Source: Taklimakanibacter sp050246735 (GTDB taxonomy: Bacteria > Pseudomonadota > Alphaproteobacteria > Rhizobiales > Aestuariivirgaceae). Taken from it: 64,000 nucleotides of DNA. Every line of letters starts with the position of its first letter. Positions within the stretch are counted from its first letter, which is position 1. Shown here piece by piece: positions 16,382-26,129 of the stretch. The stretch lies in assembly GCA_050246735.1 (NCBI GenBank), contig JBFWVM010000018.1, positions 43,384 through 107,383 on the forward strand, read 5' to 3'. A model generated the notes under the pieces. It was given only the letters and a program-made list of their open reading frames with translations. It searched no databases and was not told the origin of the DNA. A program made the translations under genes and the position numbers.

Positions 16382-17262
16382 CTGAAAGCTCCCGGGCCGA
16401 AGCCGAGGCGCGTCAGGCGCGCCGTCAGATAGAGGATGATCCCGGTGGCGACGAGCAGCACCACGCCCAGAGCGCTTGCGGCGCCCCAGCTGCTGTAGAG
16501 GCGCAGGTTCATGTCGATGCGCATGGCGATCATGACCACGCGGCCGCCGCCCAGCAAGGCGGGCGTGACGTAGAAGCCGAGACACAGCACGAAGACGAGC
16601 GAGATGCCGGTGAACAGCCCGGGCATGGAGAGAGGCACGAAGACGTCCCAGAACGCGCGACCGGGTGCCGCGCCCAGATTGGCGGCGGCCCGCATGTGGC
16701 TCGGGTCTATCGCCCGCATCGAGGCATAGAGCGGCAGGACGAGGAACGGCACCATGATGTGCGTCATGCCGATCACCGCGCCGGTGAAGTTGTGCACCAG
16801 GGGCAGGGGGTCGTCGATCAGGCCGATGCTCTGCAGCGTGGTGTTGACGATGCCGCGGCGCTGCAGCAGCACCAGCCAGGCATAGGTCCTGACCAGAAGC
16901 GACGTCCAGAACGGCACGAGCACCGCCAGGAGACAGAGATTGGCGGTCCTGGCCGGCAGCCGCGAGAGCAGATAGGCCAGCGGATAGCCGATGCAGACGG
17001 TGCAGGCGGTCACCGTGAGGCTCAGGACGAAGGTGGTCGTGAAGACGGTCCGGTAGGAGGGCTGGTCGATCATCCGCTGGTAGTGGACGAGCGAGAGCTG
17101 ACCGTCGTCGCCCACGAAGGAGAGCGAAAACAGCCAGGCGATCGGAATGAACAGGACGACCGAAACGAGCGCCAGGGCGGGAAAGCTGAGCGAGAGATGC
17201 GCCCAGTAGTCCCTGCGGGAGTGCCGCTTCAGCGCCGCCGCGTTCAGGGCAGTCTCAGCCAT
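16378..17262 (-). CDS. ABC transporter permease, spermidine/putrescine (PotB) type
   Basis: A 294-residue permease with a cytoplasmic N-terminus and six helices (YWAHLSLSFPALALVSVVLF first). The EAA loop is MRAAANLGAAPGRAFWDVFVP. It forms the channel with the PotC-like subunit. Its ATG at 17262 lies 8 bases inside the end of the ATPase gene, and its stop overlaps the next ATG, so the complex is translated as a coupled unit. Confidence 0.92.
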   Translation of the reverse strand: MAETALNAAALKRHSRRDYWAHLSLSFPALALVSVVLFIPIAWLFSLSFVGDDGQLSLVHYQRMIDQPSYRTVFTTTFVLSLTVTACTVCIGYPLAYLLSRLPARTANLCLLAVLVPFWTSLLVRTYAWLVLLQRRGIVNTTLQSIGLIDDPLPLVHNFTGAVIGMTHIMVPFLVLPLYASMRAIDPSHMRAAANLGAAPGRAFWDVFVPLSMPGLFTGISLVFVLCLGFYVTPALLGGGRVVMIAMRIDMNLRLYSSWGAASALGVVLLVATGIILYLTARLTRLGFGPGAFR

Positions 17263-18346
17263 GTCCGTCGCCTTCCGCCGGCAGGAGCACCGTGTCGTCC
17301 GGATGCAGCCCGAGGCGGATCGGCTGCCCCGGATCGGGAACGCTGTCGAGGAGCCCGCGCAGCCGCGGCACCCTGACGGTGATGGCGACGTCGTCGAACA
17401 GATCGACCGAAAGCATCAGCGCGTCTGCGACGAGCGCGCGGCGCTGCACCACGCCGTGGATCTCGTTCATCGCCGGGTCTTGTCCGGCGGTGAGGATCTC
17501 CAGCCTCTCCGGCCGCAGCACGAGGACCAGGGGACCGTTCGGGATCGAGGCCTTGCCGTGCCTGAGCGGACGGCCGCGCAGATATGCCCGGCCGCCGTCG
17601 ACGTCGACCGGCAGCAAGTGGGAATGTCCGATGAAATCGGCGACGAAGAGGTTGTCGGGATGGTCATAGAGGCGATCCGGCCGGTCGAGCTGCTGCAGGC
17701 GGCCGCCCTTGAGCACGGCGACCCGGTCGGACATCGTCAGCGCCTCGTGCTGGTCGTGAGTCACATAGACGGTGGTGGCGCCGACGCGCTCGTGCAGGCG
17801 GCGGATCTCGGTCTGCATCGTCTCGCGCAGCTTGCGGTCGAGCGCCGACAGGGGCTCGTCCATCAGCAGGATCGGCGGCTCGAACACGATCGAGCGGGCG
17901 AGCGCCACCCGCTGCTGCTGGCCGCCGGACAGCTCGTGTATCCGGCGGGCGCCGAAGCCGGCGAGCTGGACCAGCGCCAGCGCCTCCTCGGCGCGGCTGT
18001 CGGCGCGCGCCCCGGTCAGGCCCCGCAGCCTCAGCGGATAGGTGACGTTGCCCAGCACCGTCATGTGAGGGAACAGGGCGTAGTTCTGAAACACCATGCC
18101 GACATTGCGCCGATGTGGCGGCTCCAGGGTGACGTCCCTCTCGCCGAACAGGATGCCGCCGGAATCGAGGTTGACGAAGCCGGCCAGCGCCATGAGCAGC
18201 GTCGTCTTGCCGGAACCCGAGGGCCCGAGAAGGGTCAGGAACTCGCCGGCCTCGATGTCCAGGCTGACATCGCGGAGGGCCGCGGCGGCGCCGTAGCTTT
18301 TCGATACCGACGTGATCCGGATCGGCAGGGAACGGGCGGAGGCCAT
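17255..18346 (-). CDS. ABC transporter ATP-binding protein, PotA type
   Basis: A 363-residue ATPase that powers the PotBCD-like importer. Walker A is LGPSGSGKTTLL, the signature is LSGGQQQRVALARS, Walker B is ILLMDEPLSALD, and the H-loop is YVTHDQHEAL; a TOBE regulatory domain fills the C-terminal third. ATG at 18346 chosen; an in-frame GTG at 18352 is equally possible because no clear ribosome site is seen for either. It follows the binding-protein gene by 58 bases that contain a strong stem-loop. Confidence 0.93.
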   Translation of the reverse strand: MASARSLPIRITSVSKSYGAAAALRDVSLDIEAGEFLTLLGPSGSGKTTLLMALAGFVNLDSGGILFGERDVTLEPPHRRNVGMVFQNYALFPHMTVLGNVTYPLRLRGLTGARADSRAEEALALVQLAGFGARRIHELSGGQQQRVALARSIVFEPPILLMDEPLSALDRKLRETMQTEIRRLHERVGATTVYVTHDQHEALTMSDRVAVLKGGRLQQLDRPDRLYDHPDNLFVADFIGHSHLLPVDVDGGRAYLRGRPLRHGKASIPNGPLVLVLRPERLEILTAGQDPAMNEIHGVVQRRALVADALMLSVDLFDDVAITVRVPRLRGLLDSVPDPGQPIRLGLHPDDTVLLPAEGDGHG

Positions 18347-18368
18347 CGTCACAGGCGCGGACGGGCGG

Positions 18369-18391
18369 CCGGCGGCCCTGACGGCCGCCGG
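18369..18391. promoter_or_regulatory. Stem-loop between binding-protein and ATPase genes of the ABC operon
   Basis: Arms CCGGCGGCC (18369-18377) and GGCCGCCGG (18383-18391) around the 5-base loop CTGAC, with no T-run. Hairpins in this spot, just after a periplasmic binding-protein gene, commonly protect the upstream message and lower downstream expression, so that binding protein exceeds membrane parts. That role is inference; the perfect 9-bp stem is seen directly. Confidence 0.65.
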
Positions 18392-18404
18392 GCCCGGAGC
18401 ACGG

Positions 18405-19451
18405 CTATTCCTGAACCAGCTTGGTCCACAGCTCCTGCGCTTTCTCGGCGTTCTTCAGGTCGCCCCACCAGGCGTCGTTCACGATGACCTGCTGCTTGAT
18501 GTTCTCGGGAGACGACGGCAGGGTGGCCGCGAGCTCGGGGCTGATCAGGTTGTTCTCGAAGGCCTTGCTGTTCACCGGACCATAGGGAATGAGCTTGGGA
18601 ATGGCGGCCTGGAGGTCGGGGGCAAGCAGGCGGTTCAACACCCGCATCGCGAGCTCGGGATTCTTGGCGCCGCGCGGAACGACCGTGCAGTCGAAGGCCA
18701 GGATGCCCTGGTTGAAGGTCAGGGCCACCGGCGCGCCGTCCTCGATGACCTTGGAGACGCGGCCGTTCCAGAACGGCATCAATTCGATCTCGCCGTCGGT
18801 CAGGAGCTGGGTCGCCTGGCCGCCCGAGGTATACCACACGGTGATGTGCGGCTTCAGCTCGTGCAGCTTCTTGAAGGCCCGGTCGAGGTCGAGGGGGTAG
18901 AGCTTGTCGGCAGGGACGCCGTCGGCAAGCAGCGCGATCTCGATGTTGTGATACGGGTTGTTCCACATCGCGCGCGTGCCGGGGAACTTCTCGACGTCGA
19001 AGAAGTCGGCCCAGGTCCTGGGCGGATTGGAGCCGAATTTCTTGGTGTTGTAGGCCATGACGGTCGACCAGTTGGTCAGGCCGCCGATCCAGTCCTTGGT
19101 CACGACCGAGGGGTCTATGCCGTCGGTCTTTATGACGTTGTAGTCGAGGGGCATCCAGAGGTTCTGCTGCGAGCCCGTCAGGCAGTCATTGACGTTCTGC
19201 TCGGAAATATCCATCGAGGGACTTCCCGCCTCGACCTGGACCTTCACGTCGGCGAGGGACGAGATCGTCTCCTCGCGGATGGTGATGCCCATCTCCTTGG
19301 CGAGAGGCTCGAGGGCGGCCTCGCGCACGGCATCCTGATACGTCCCGCCATAGCCGGCATAGACGAGGGTTTCTTCGGCGAAAGCGGTGGAGCCGGACAT
19401 CGACGTGAGGACGAAAAGGCCGGCCAGCAAACTGCATGAGCGAGGATTCAT
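18405..19451 (-). CDS. Periplasmic substrate-binding protein, PotD/PotF-like (family 1 solute-binding)
   Basis: A 348-residue periplasmic protein, first gene of the leftward ABC operon. Residues 1-25 (MNPRSCSLLAGLFVLTSMSG, then STAFA) are a signal peptide. The mature part opens ETLVYAGYGGTYQDA, the usual start of polyamine and opine binding proteins. The start at 19451 is chosen because the longer frame beginning at 19526 would translate through operator C and put residues ahead of the signal peptide. Operator C lies 54 bases upstream. The ligand is probably a small cationic or amino compound. Confidence 0.93.
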   Translation of the reverse strand: MNPRSCSLLAGLFVLTSMSGSTAFAEETLVYAGYGGTYQDAVREAALEPLAKEMGITIREETISSLADVKVQVEAGSPSMDISEQNVNDCLTGSQQNLWMPLDYNVIKTDGIDPSVVTKDWIGGLTNWSTVMAYNTKKFGSNPPRTWADFFDVEKFPGTRAMWNNPYHNIEIALLADGVPADKLYPLDLDRAFKKLHELKPHITVWYTSGGQATQLLTDGEIELMPFWNGRVSKVIEDGAPVALTFNQGILAFDCTVVPRGAKNPELAMRVLNRLLAPDLQAAIPKLIPYGPVNSKAFENNLISPELAATLPSSPENIKQQVIVNDAWWGDLKNAEKAQELWTKLVQE

Positions 19452-19505
19452 GGTGGTTTTTCCCCTTTTTGGCGTCTCCCTAACACAAAAACGACTCCCA
19501 TAAAA

Positions 19506-19525
19506 TGAATATGAAGTCAATATCA
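19506..19525. promoter_or_regulatory. Operator C, upstream of the PotD-like operon
   Basis: Identical 20 bases to operator A. It lies 54 bases before the ATG of the leftward binding-protein gene and 24 bases from operator D, in the opposite orientation. Centres of C and D are 44 bases apart. Confidence 0.86.
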
Positions 19526-19549
19526 TTTCTGGTCAGGCGCCGCGAAAAC

Positions 19550-19569
19550 TGATATTGACCTCATATTCA
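19550..19569. promoter_or_regulatory. Operator D, upstream of the hydantoinase-B/Liv operon
   Basis: TGATATTGACCTCATATTCA, the reverse complement of operator A with one central base changed, flanked by the same A/T runs. It lies 88 bases before the chosen HyuB-like ATG. Paired with C, it would let one regulator shut the importer and the hydantoinase operon together. Confidence 0.83.
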
Positions 19570-19657
19570 TTTTAGCGTTTCCTTCGCGAGGCCGCAGATG
19601 CCGCTCGGGAGGAGCGCTGCGGAGCAGGTGGCTTTCCCGATCGCGGAGAGGTGCGGA

Positions 19658-21460
19658 ATGGTTCGGCCGGTCAGAGCCGGGAAGGCGGCTTCGTTCGATC
19701 CCACGCTGCTGGCGGTGCTGTCCAGCCGGTTCGAATCCATCATCCGGGAGATGACGAACACGGTGATGAAGGCCAGCCGGTCGAGCGTGATCAAGAACGC
19801 GCGCGACATGTCTTGCGGCATCCTGACCTATGATCACCGCCTGATCTCGGTGGAGGAGGCGCTGCCGATCCACGTCAATGCGCTCGAGCTGACCACCAGG
19901 CCGGTCACCGAGCTTTTCGACGACGTGAAGGAGGGCGACGCCTTCCTCAACAACAGCCCCTTCTACGGGGTCACCCATCATGCCGACCTCACCCTGTGCG
20001 TGCCGGTCTTCTTCGAAGGCACGCCGCTGTTCTGGACATTGTCGCGCTCGCACCATGCCGACATAGGGGCGCCCGAGCCTTCGACCTACCTGCCCTTCGC
20101 TGCGACCCTCTATCAGGAGGGCGTGCACTTTCCCTGCGTGCGCATCCAGGAGAACTTCAAGGACAAGGAGGACCTGATCCGCATCGGCCTGCAGAAGATT
20201 CGCGTCAGCAACATCTGGCACGGCGACTACCGCGCCCAGGTCGGCGCGTGCCGGACGGGCGAGCGCCGGCTCAAGGAGCTGGTGGCGCAATACGGCATCG
20301 CCACGATGCGCGATTTCATCGAGGCATGGATGGACTACGGCAAGCGCCGGGCGATGGCTTCGATCCGCCAGCTGCCGGCCGGCACCTATGTCTACGAGGT
20401 CAGGCACGACCCGGTGGCGGGCGTCGCCGACGAAGGCATCCCGATCAAGGCGAAGGTGACGGTCGACCCCGGGAAGGCCCTGGTCACCGTCGACGTGCGC
20501 GACAACCCGGATTGCGTGCCGGGGGGCCTCAACCTCACCGAGGCCTGCGCGGTCGCCTCCTGCCGCATCGGCGTCTACTACAATCTCGACGCCGGCGTGC
20601 CGCACAACGAAGGGAGCTCCAGCCGCATCGTGCCTCTCTTGCGCGACGGCTGCGTGGTCGGGCGGCCGAGCCATCCGACGGGAACCTCCTGCGCCACCAG
20701 CAACGTCAATGAGCGCCTGGCCAATGCGGTGCAGTGCGCCTTCTCGCAAATGGGCGAGCCCTTCGGCATGGCCGAGGGCGGCGGCAACTTCTCGGCGGCG
20801 CTCGGCGTCGTCTCGGGCGTCGACCGGCGGCGCGCGGAGCCGGTCGAATACATCACCCAGCTGATGCTGGCGCTGTCGGGCGGCCCCGCCAATCACGGCC
20901 ACGACGGCTGGCTCACCTACGAATGCTCGGTCGGCAACGGCATCATGGTCACGGACTCGGTCGAGGTGGACGAGGCCGCCTATCCGATCCTCATCGAGGA
21001 GCGGCGCATCAGCGAGGACAGCATGGGCTTCGGCCGCTGGAACGGCGCGCCGGCGGTGCAGGGCTCCTACCGGTCGTTGACCGGCGACATGACGCTCTAT
21101 GTCTGCGGCGACGGCGGCACCTTCCCGGCCAAGGGCGTGCTCGGCGGCATGGCCGGGGCGCATTGCGGCACCTGGCGGCGCCATGCCGACGGCCGGATCG
21201 AGCGCCTGCCGGATTTCTACAACGGCACCTTCGCCGACGGCGAGGCGGCGCTCTACCGCTCCTGCGCCGGCGGCGGCTATGGCGATCCGAAGCTGCGCGA
21301 TCCCGGGCGGGTGGCCGAGGACGTCAACCGCAAATGGCTCAGCGTCGGCGCGGCGGCCGATATCTTCGGCGTCGCGCTGACCCTCGCCGCGAACGGCATC
21401 GACTACGAGATCGACGCCGACCGGACGGCCAAGCTGCGCGGCCTCGATGAGAGGGCCTGA
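19658..21460 (+). CDS. Hydantoinase B / oxoprolinase-type subunit (HyuB-like)
   Basis: A 600-residue large subunit of the N-methylhydantoinase / 5-oxoprolinase / acetophenone-carboxylase superfamily. Typical segments are DPTLLAVLSSRFESIIREM at the start, NNSPFYGVTHHADLTL, LSRSHHADIG and the Gly-rich end GGGYGDPKLRDP. With a HyuA-like partner (26126-28180) it would use ATP to open a lactam or hydantoin ring or to carboxylate a ketone. ATG at 19658 follows GGAGAGG; 19598 is an in-frame alternative. First gene of the rightward operon under operator D. Confidence 0.92.
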   Translation: MVRPVRAGKAASFDPTLLAVLSSRFESIIREMTNTVMKASRSSVIKNARDMSCGILTYDHRLISVEEALPIHVNALELTTRPVTELFDDVKEGDAFLNNSPFYGVTHHADLTLCVPVFFEGTPLFWTLSRSHHADIGAPEPSTYLPFAATLYQEGVHFPCVRIQENFKDKEDLIRIGLQKIRVSNIWHGDYRAQVGACRTGERRLKELVAQYGIATMRDFIEAWMDYGKRRAMASIRQLPAGTYVYEVRHDPVAGVADEGIPIKAKVTVDPGKALVTVDVRDNPDCVPGGLNLTEACAVASCRIGVYYNLDAGVPHNEGSSSRIVPLLRDGCVVGRPSHPTGTSCATSNVNERLANAVQCAFSQMGEPFGMAEGGGNFSAALGVVSGVDRRRAEPVEYITQLMLALSGGPANHGHDGWLTYECSVGNGIMVTDSVEVDEAAYPILIEERRISEDSMGFGRWNGAPAVQGSYRSLTGDMTLYVCGDGGTFPAKGVLGGMAGAHCGTWRRHADGRIERLPDFYNGTFADGEAALYRSCAGGGYGDPKLRDPGRVAEDVNRKWLSVGAAADIFGVALTLAANGIDYEIDADRTAKLRGLDERA

Positions 21461-21520
21461 CCATAAAAGCGGAGCGGCGCTTGCGCCGATGTCCCGGCGA
21501 GAACCATGGAGGAGACAAAA

Positions 21521-22696
21521 ATGAAGCATCATCTTCTGAGAGCCGGCCTCACCGCAGCCCTGCTGGCTGCCGGTCTTTCCTGCGCCTGGGCGGAGGATCC
21601 GATCGTCATCGGCGCCGCGATCGCCCGCAGCGGCGCCATCGCGCCCTATGACGAAGGTCCGGCGCGGGCGATGGAGATCGCCGTGGACGAGATGAACGCG
21701 AAAGGCGGCCTTCTCGGACGCCAGCTCGAGATCATCTATTCGGACACCAAGTCCGACATCGCCTACGGCTCGACCGCCGCCCAGGACGTCATCGACCGGG
21801 GCGCCCAGATGGTGGTCGTCACCTGCGACTACGACTATGGCAGTGCGGCAGCATCGGTCGCCGACGGCGCCGGGCTCATCACCTTCTCGACCTGCGCCGG
21901 CGATCCCAAGTTCGGTCCGTCGGGCATCGGCCCGAACGCCTTCACCATGGCGACCGGGGCGCCCGGGCAGGCCGTGGCGCTGGCCGAATGGGCGTACAAC
22001 ACCAAGGGCTGGCGCTCCGCCTATATCCTTCTCGACACCACCATCGCCTTCGATGCGAGCTTCGCCGACTTCTTCGAGCGGCGCTGGAAGGAGCTCGCCG
22101 GCGCCGACGGCCTGATCGGCAAGGACACGTTCGGCGGCGAGGATCCGCAGATCGCCAGCCAGATCACGCGCATCAAGGGCCTCGCCAAGCAGCCCGACCT
22201 CGTCGTCCTGTGCTCGTTCCCGCCGGGCGGCGCCAGCGCCATGCGCCAGCTGCGCGCGGCCGGCGTCAACCAGCCCCTCCTCCTGTCGGAATCCTGGGAC
22301 GGAGATTTCTGGCTGGAGGCGGTTCCCCATCTCAGCGATGCCTATCTCGTCACCTACGGCTCGATCTTCGGCAACGATCCGCGGCCGGAAGTGGCGGAGT
22401 TCATGGCCAAGTTCACCGCCAAGTTCGGCGCGCGTCCGGTCACCTCGCACGCCCTGACCGGCTACAGCGTGATCCAGGGCTGGACGAAGGCGGTCGAGAA
22501 GGCCGGCACGCTCGAGGCCGACAAGGTGCGCGGCGTGCTGCAGACCTTCGTCGACGAGCCGCTGCTGGCCGGCCCGACCACCTTCACCGAGGACACGCAC
22601 ATCAACATGCAGCGCGATCTCATCCTTCTCGAAGTGAAGGACGGCAAGCCCGGCAACGTGGTGGGCATCGTCAAGGCGCACGAGATGCCGAAATAA
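21521..22696 (+). CDS. Branched-chain-type ABC substrate-binding protein (LivK-like)
   Basis: A 391-residue periplasmic type I binding protein. Signal peptide MKHHLLRAGLTAALLAAGLS-CAWA, then DPIVIGAAIARSGAIAPYD, the usual opening of Liv and urea/amide binding proteins. ATG at 21521 follows GGAGGAGAC. Members of this family bind hydrophobic amino acids, but also aromatic acids, amides and urea. Its place between hydantoinase subunits suggests that the ligand is the hydantoinase substrate. Confidence 0.94.
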   Translation: MKHHLLRAGLTAALLAAGLSCAWAEDPIVIGAAIARSGAIAPYDEGPARAMEIAVDEMNAKGGLLGRQLEIIYSDTKSDIAYGSTAAQDVIDRGAQMVVVTCDYDYGSAAASVADGAGLITFSTCAGDPKFGPSGIGPNAFTMATGAPGQAVALAEWAYNTKGWRSAYILLDTTIAFDASFADFFERRWKELAGADGLIGKDTFGGEDPQIASQITRIKGLAKQPDLVVLCSFPPGGASAMRQLRAAGVNQPLLLSESWDGDFWLEAVPHLSDAYLVTYGSIFGNDPRPEVAEFMAKFTAKFGARPVTSHALTGYSVIQGWTKAVEKAGTLEADKVRGVLQTFVDEPLLAGPTTFTEDTHINMQRDLILLEVKDGKPGNVVGIVKAHEMPK

Positions 22697-22723
22697 GAGC
22701 GGCGGCAGCCTGGACCGTCCCGC

Positions 22724-23478
22724 ATGACCGTGCCTCGCGCCGAACATGCCCGGCCCGCCGCATCGTCCCTGGACGTCGACGGCGCCGTCGTCGACTTCCA
22801 GGGGCTGCGGGCCATCGAAGACGTCAGCCTGGCGCTGAAGGCGGGCGAGATCCTCGGCCTCATCGGGCCGAACGGCGCCGGCAAGACGACGCTGATCAAC
22901 GTGCTCACCGGATTCCAGGCGGTCGCGCGGGGGAGCGTGCGCATGGACGGCGCCGACATCTCGGCCTGGAAGCCGCACGAACGCAGCCGGCGCGGGCTGG
23001 TGCGCACCTTCCAGAGCGTGCTGCCCTTCGCCGGCCTGACGGTGCGCGAGAACGTCGAAGCCGGCGGCGTCGCCATCGGCATGGGACGGCGCGAGGCGCG
23101 GGCCGAGGCGATGCGGATACTGTCCGAGATGGGGCTCGCGGCGAAGGCCGACCGGCGCGCCGACACGCTGCCTTTCGGCGAGGTGCGCCGGATCGGCATC
23201 GCGCGCGCCATCGCCATGCGGCCGCGCTTCCTGCTCATGGACGAGCCGGCGGCCGGCCTCAACGACGTCGAGTGCGACGAGCTTCACGGCGTCATCAGGG
23301 ACATCGTCGCGCGGCTCGGCTGCGGCATCCTGTTCATCGAGCACCGCATGTCCCTGGTGTTCAGGCTGTGCGACCGCATCCAGGTGCTGCAGCTCGGCCG
23401 CACGCTGGCCGTCGGCTCGGCCGGCGAGATCCAAGGCGATCCCAGGGTGCGCAAGGCCTATCTCGGCGAGGAGGCGGC

Positions 23479-23485
<7 letters not shown>
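22724..23485 (+). CDS. Branched-chain-type ABC ATP-binding protein (LivG-like)
   Basis: A 253-residue ATPase: Walker A GPNGAGKTT at residues 48-56, Walker B FLLMDEPAAGL, H-loop FIEHRMSLVF. The signature position reads LPFGEVRRIGIARAIA, degenerate from LSGGQ as often in LivG. It pairs with the LivF-like ATPase, whose ATG lies inside its last codons (7-base overlap). Confidence 0.93.
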
Positions 23486-24200
<715 letters not shown>

Positions 24201-24204
<4 letters not shown>

Positions 24205-25082
24205 TCATCCTTCAGAACGCGATCGACGCGGTGAGCCTGGGCGCGGTCTACGCCCTGGCGGCGCTCGGCATCGGCCTGATCTTCAGCGTCATGCGGCTGA
24301 TCAACTTCGCCCATGGCGAGTTGATCATGGCCGGCGGCTTCACCCTCTACAGCCTGGTCGAGCAGCCGCTGCTGGTGGCCGTCCTGGCGGTCCTGATCGT
24401 CACCGCGGTGCTGGCGCTCGGCATGGAGCGCATCGCCTTCCGGCCGCTGCGCAAGGCCAATGCGGCGACGCTCCTGATCTCGTCCTTCGCCGTCTCCTAT
24501 CTGGTGCAGCATGTCGTGCTCATGATCTACGGGTCGCGCGCCATGGGCGTGCCCTTCCTGCCCGAGCTCGGCACCAGCGTCGAATTCCTCGGCCTCAGGG
24601 TGCCGCGCCTCCAGATCATCACCATCGTCACCACGCTCGCGCTGATGGCCGCCCTCGTCGCCTTCTTCCGGTTCTCGCGCATCGGCCTGCAGATGCGCGC
24701 CGCGGCGGAGGATTTCACCATGGCGCGCGCCGTCGGGGTGCGCGCCAACCGGGTCATCGCCTTCGCCTTCGCGATCTCCGGCATCCTGGCCAGCATGGTG
24801 TCGTTCTACCTCGTGGCGCAGACCGGCTCGGTATCCTACAAGATGGGCGTCAACATGGTGCTGATCGCCTTCGTGTCGTCGGTCATCGGCGGCATGGGGT
24901 CGGTCGCCGGCGCGGCTCTCGGCGGCTTCCTCGTCGGGATCATCTCGGTGTCGCTCCAGGCCTACCTGCCGGCCGATCTCAGGCCCTATCGCGACGCCTT
25001 CGTGTTCATGCTGTTCGTGCTGTTCCTGTTCTGGCGCCCCGACGGCCTGCTGATGAGCCGCGCCGACCGGGACAGGGTATAG
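24201..25082 (+). CDS. Branched-chain-type ABC permease (LivH-like)
   Basis: A 293-residue inner-membrane permease with about eight helices. Family segments seen are LINFAHGELIMAGGF near the N-terminus, MRAAAEDFTMARAVGVRANR in the coupling loop, and IGGMGSVAGAALGGFLVG. ATG overlaps the LivF-like stop. It forms the channel with the LivM-like subunit. Confidence 0.94.
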
Positions 25083-25085
25083 GCC

Positions 25086-26129
25086 ATGAGCGATCCGGTG
25101 TTCCGTCCGATGCACACAGCGGCGATCCTGATCGCGGTCCTGCTCTGCGCCGCGCTGGCCGCGACCCAGGCGCCGCCCGCCACGCAGCGCATCGTCATCG
25201 AGGCGATGGTGAAGCTGACCGTCGTCGTCGGCCTCTATATCTTCGTCGGCAATTCCGGCGTGTTCTCCTTCGGCCATGTCGCCTTCATGGCCATCGGCGG
25301 CTACATGTCGGCCATCCTGACCCTGTCGCCGGCGCGCAAGCACACTCTGCTCGCCCTGCCGGCGGCGCTCGAAGCGGTGCAGCTGCCATGGCCGGTGGCG
25401 CTGGCGATCGCGGTCGCCGGCGTCGGCCTCTTCGCGCTCCTGATCGGCTGGCCGCTCTGCCGGCTGCGCGGCATCGCCCTGCCGATGGCCACCTTCGCTC
25501 TCCTGGTCATCACCCATGTGATCGCCTCGAACTGGCAGCAGGTCACCGGCGGCCGCCAGGCGCTGGTCGGACTGCCGCGGTTCACCGATCTGTGGGTCGC
25601 ATCCGGCGGTGCTGCGGCCGCCATCGCCGTCGCCGCCGCCTATGCCATGACGCGGCAATGCCTGATGCTGCGCTGCTCGCGCGAGAGCGAGGTGGCCGCC
25701 GCCGCGACCGGCATCGATCTCCAACGGGAGCGGCTGACCGCCTTCGTGCTGAGCGCCATGGTGACGGCCCTGGGCGGCGTGCTGTTCAGCCACTTCATCG
25801 GCACCATAACGGCGAACAGCTTCTATCTCGACCTCACCTTCGTCACCCTGACCATGCTGGTGGCGGGCGGCATGCGCAGCCTGACCGGCGCGTGCCTCGG
25901 AGTGGCGGTGATCGCGCTCGTGTCGGAGGTCTTCCGCTCGATCGAGCGCGGCGTTTCGCTCGGCGGCGTCACCGTCGCGGCACCGCCGGGCCTCCAGGAG
26001 ATCGCGCTCGCCGTCATCCTGCTCGCCATCCTGATCCTGCGGCCCGCGGGTCTTCTCGGCGACCATGAGATCGGATTGCCCGGACGCCGGGCCACGGGCC
26101 GCCGGGCGGCCGCAAAACAGGAAGTATGA
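25086..26129 (+). CDS. Branched-chain-type ABC permease (LivM-like)
   Basis: A 347-residue permease with about nine helices. It has the LivM segment NSGVFSFGHVAFMAIGGYMS, the coupling loop RESEVAAAATGIDLQRERL and the late VAGGMRSLTGACLGVAV. It begins three bases after the LivH-like stop, and its own stop overlaps the HyuA-like ATG. The C-terminal tail is Arg/Ala-rich (GRRATGRRAAAKQEV). Confidence 0.93.
   Translation: MSDPVFRPMHTAAILIAVLLCAALAATQAPPATQRIVIEAMVKLTVVVGLYIFVGNSGVFSFGHVAFMAIGGYMSAILTLSPARKHTLLALPAALEAVQLPWPVALAIAVAGVGLFALLIGWPLCRLRGIALPMATFALLVITHVIASNWQQVTGGRQALVGLPRFTDLWVASGGAAAAIAVAAAYAMTRQCLMLRCSRESEVAAAATGIDLQRERLTAFVLSAMVTALGGVLFSHFIGTITANSFYLDLTFVTLTMLVAGGMRSLTGACLGVAVIALVSEVFRSIERGVSLGGVTVAAPPGLQEIALAVILLAILILRPAGLLGDHEIGLPGRRATGRRAAAKQEV

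Noticed and set aside
19452..19526. A 25-residue N-terminal extension of the PotD-like protein
   Set aside because: It would translate through operator C and place residues before a complete signal peptide.
19523..23434. A 1303-codon open frame on the minus strand
   Set aside because: It runs antisense through the HyuB-, LivK- and LivG-like genes, which carry clear family motifs on the plus strand; no domain is recognisable in it.
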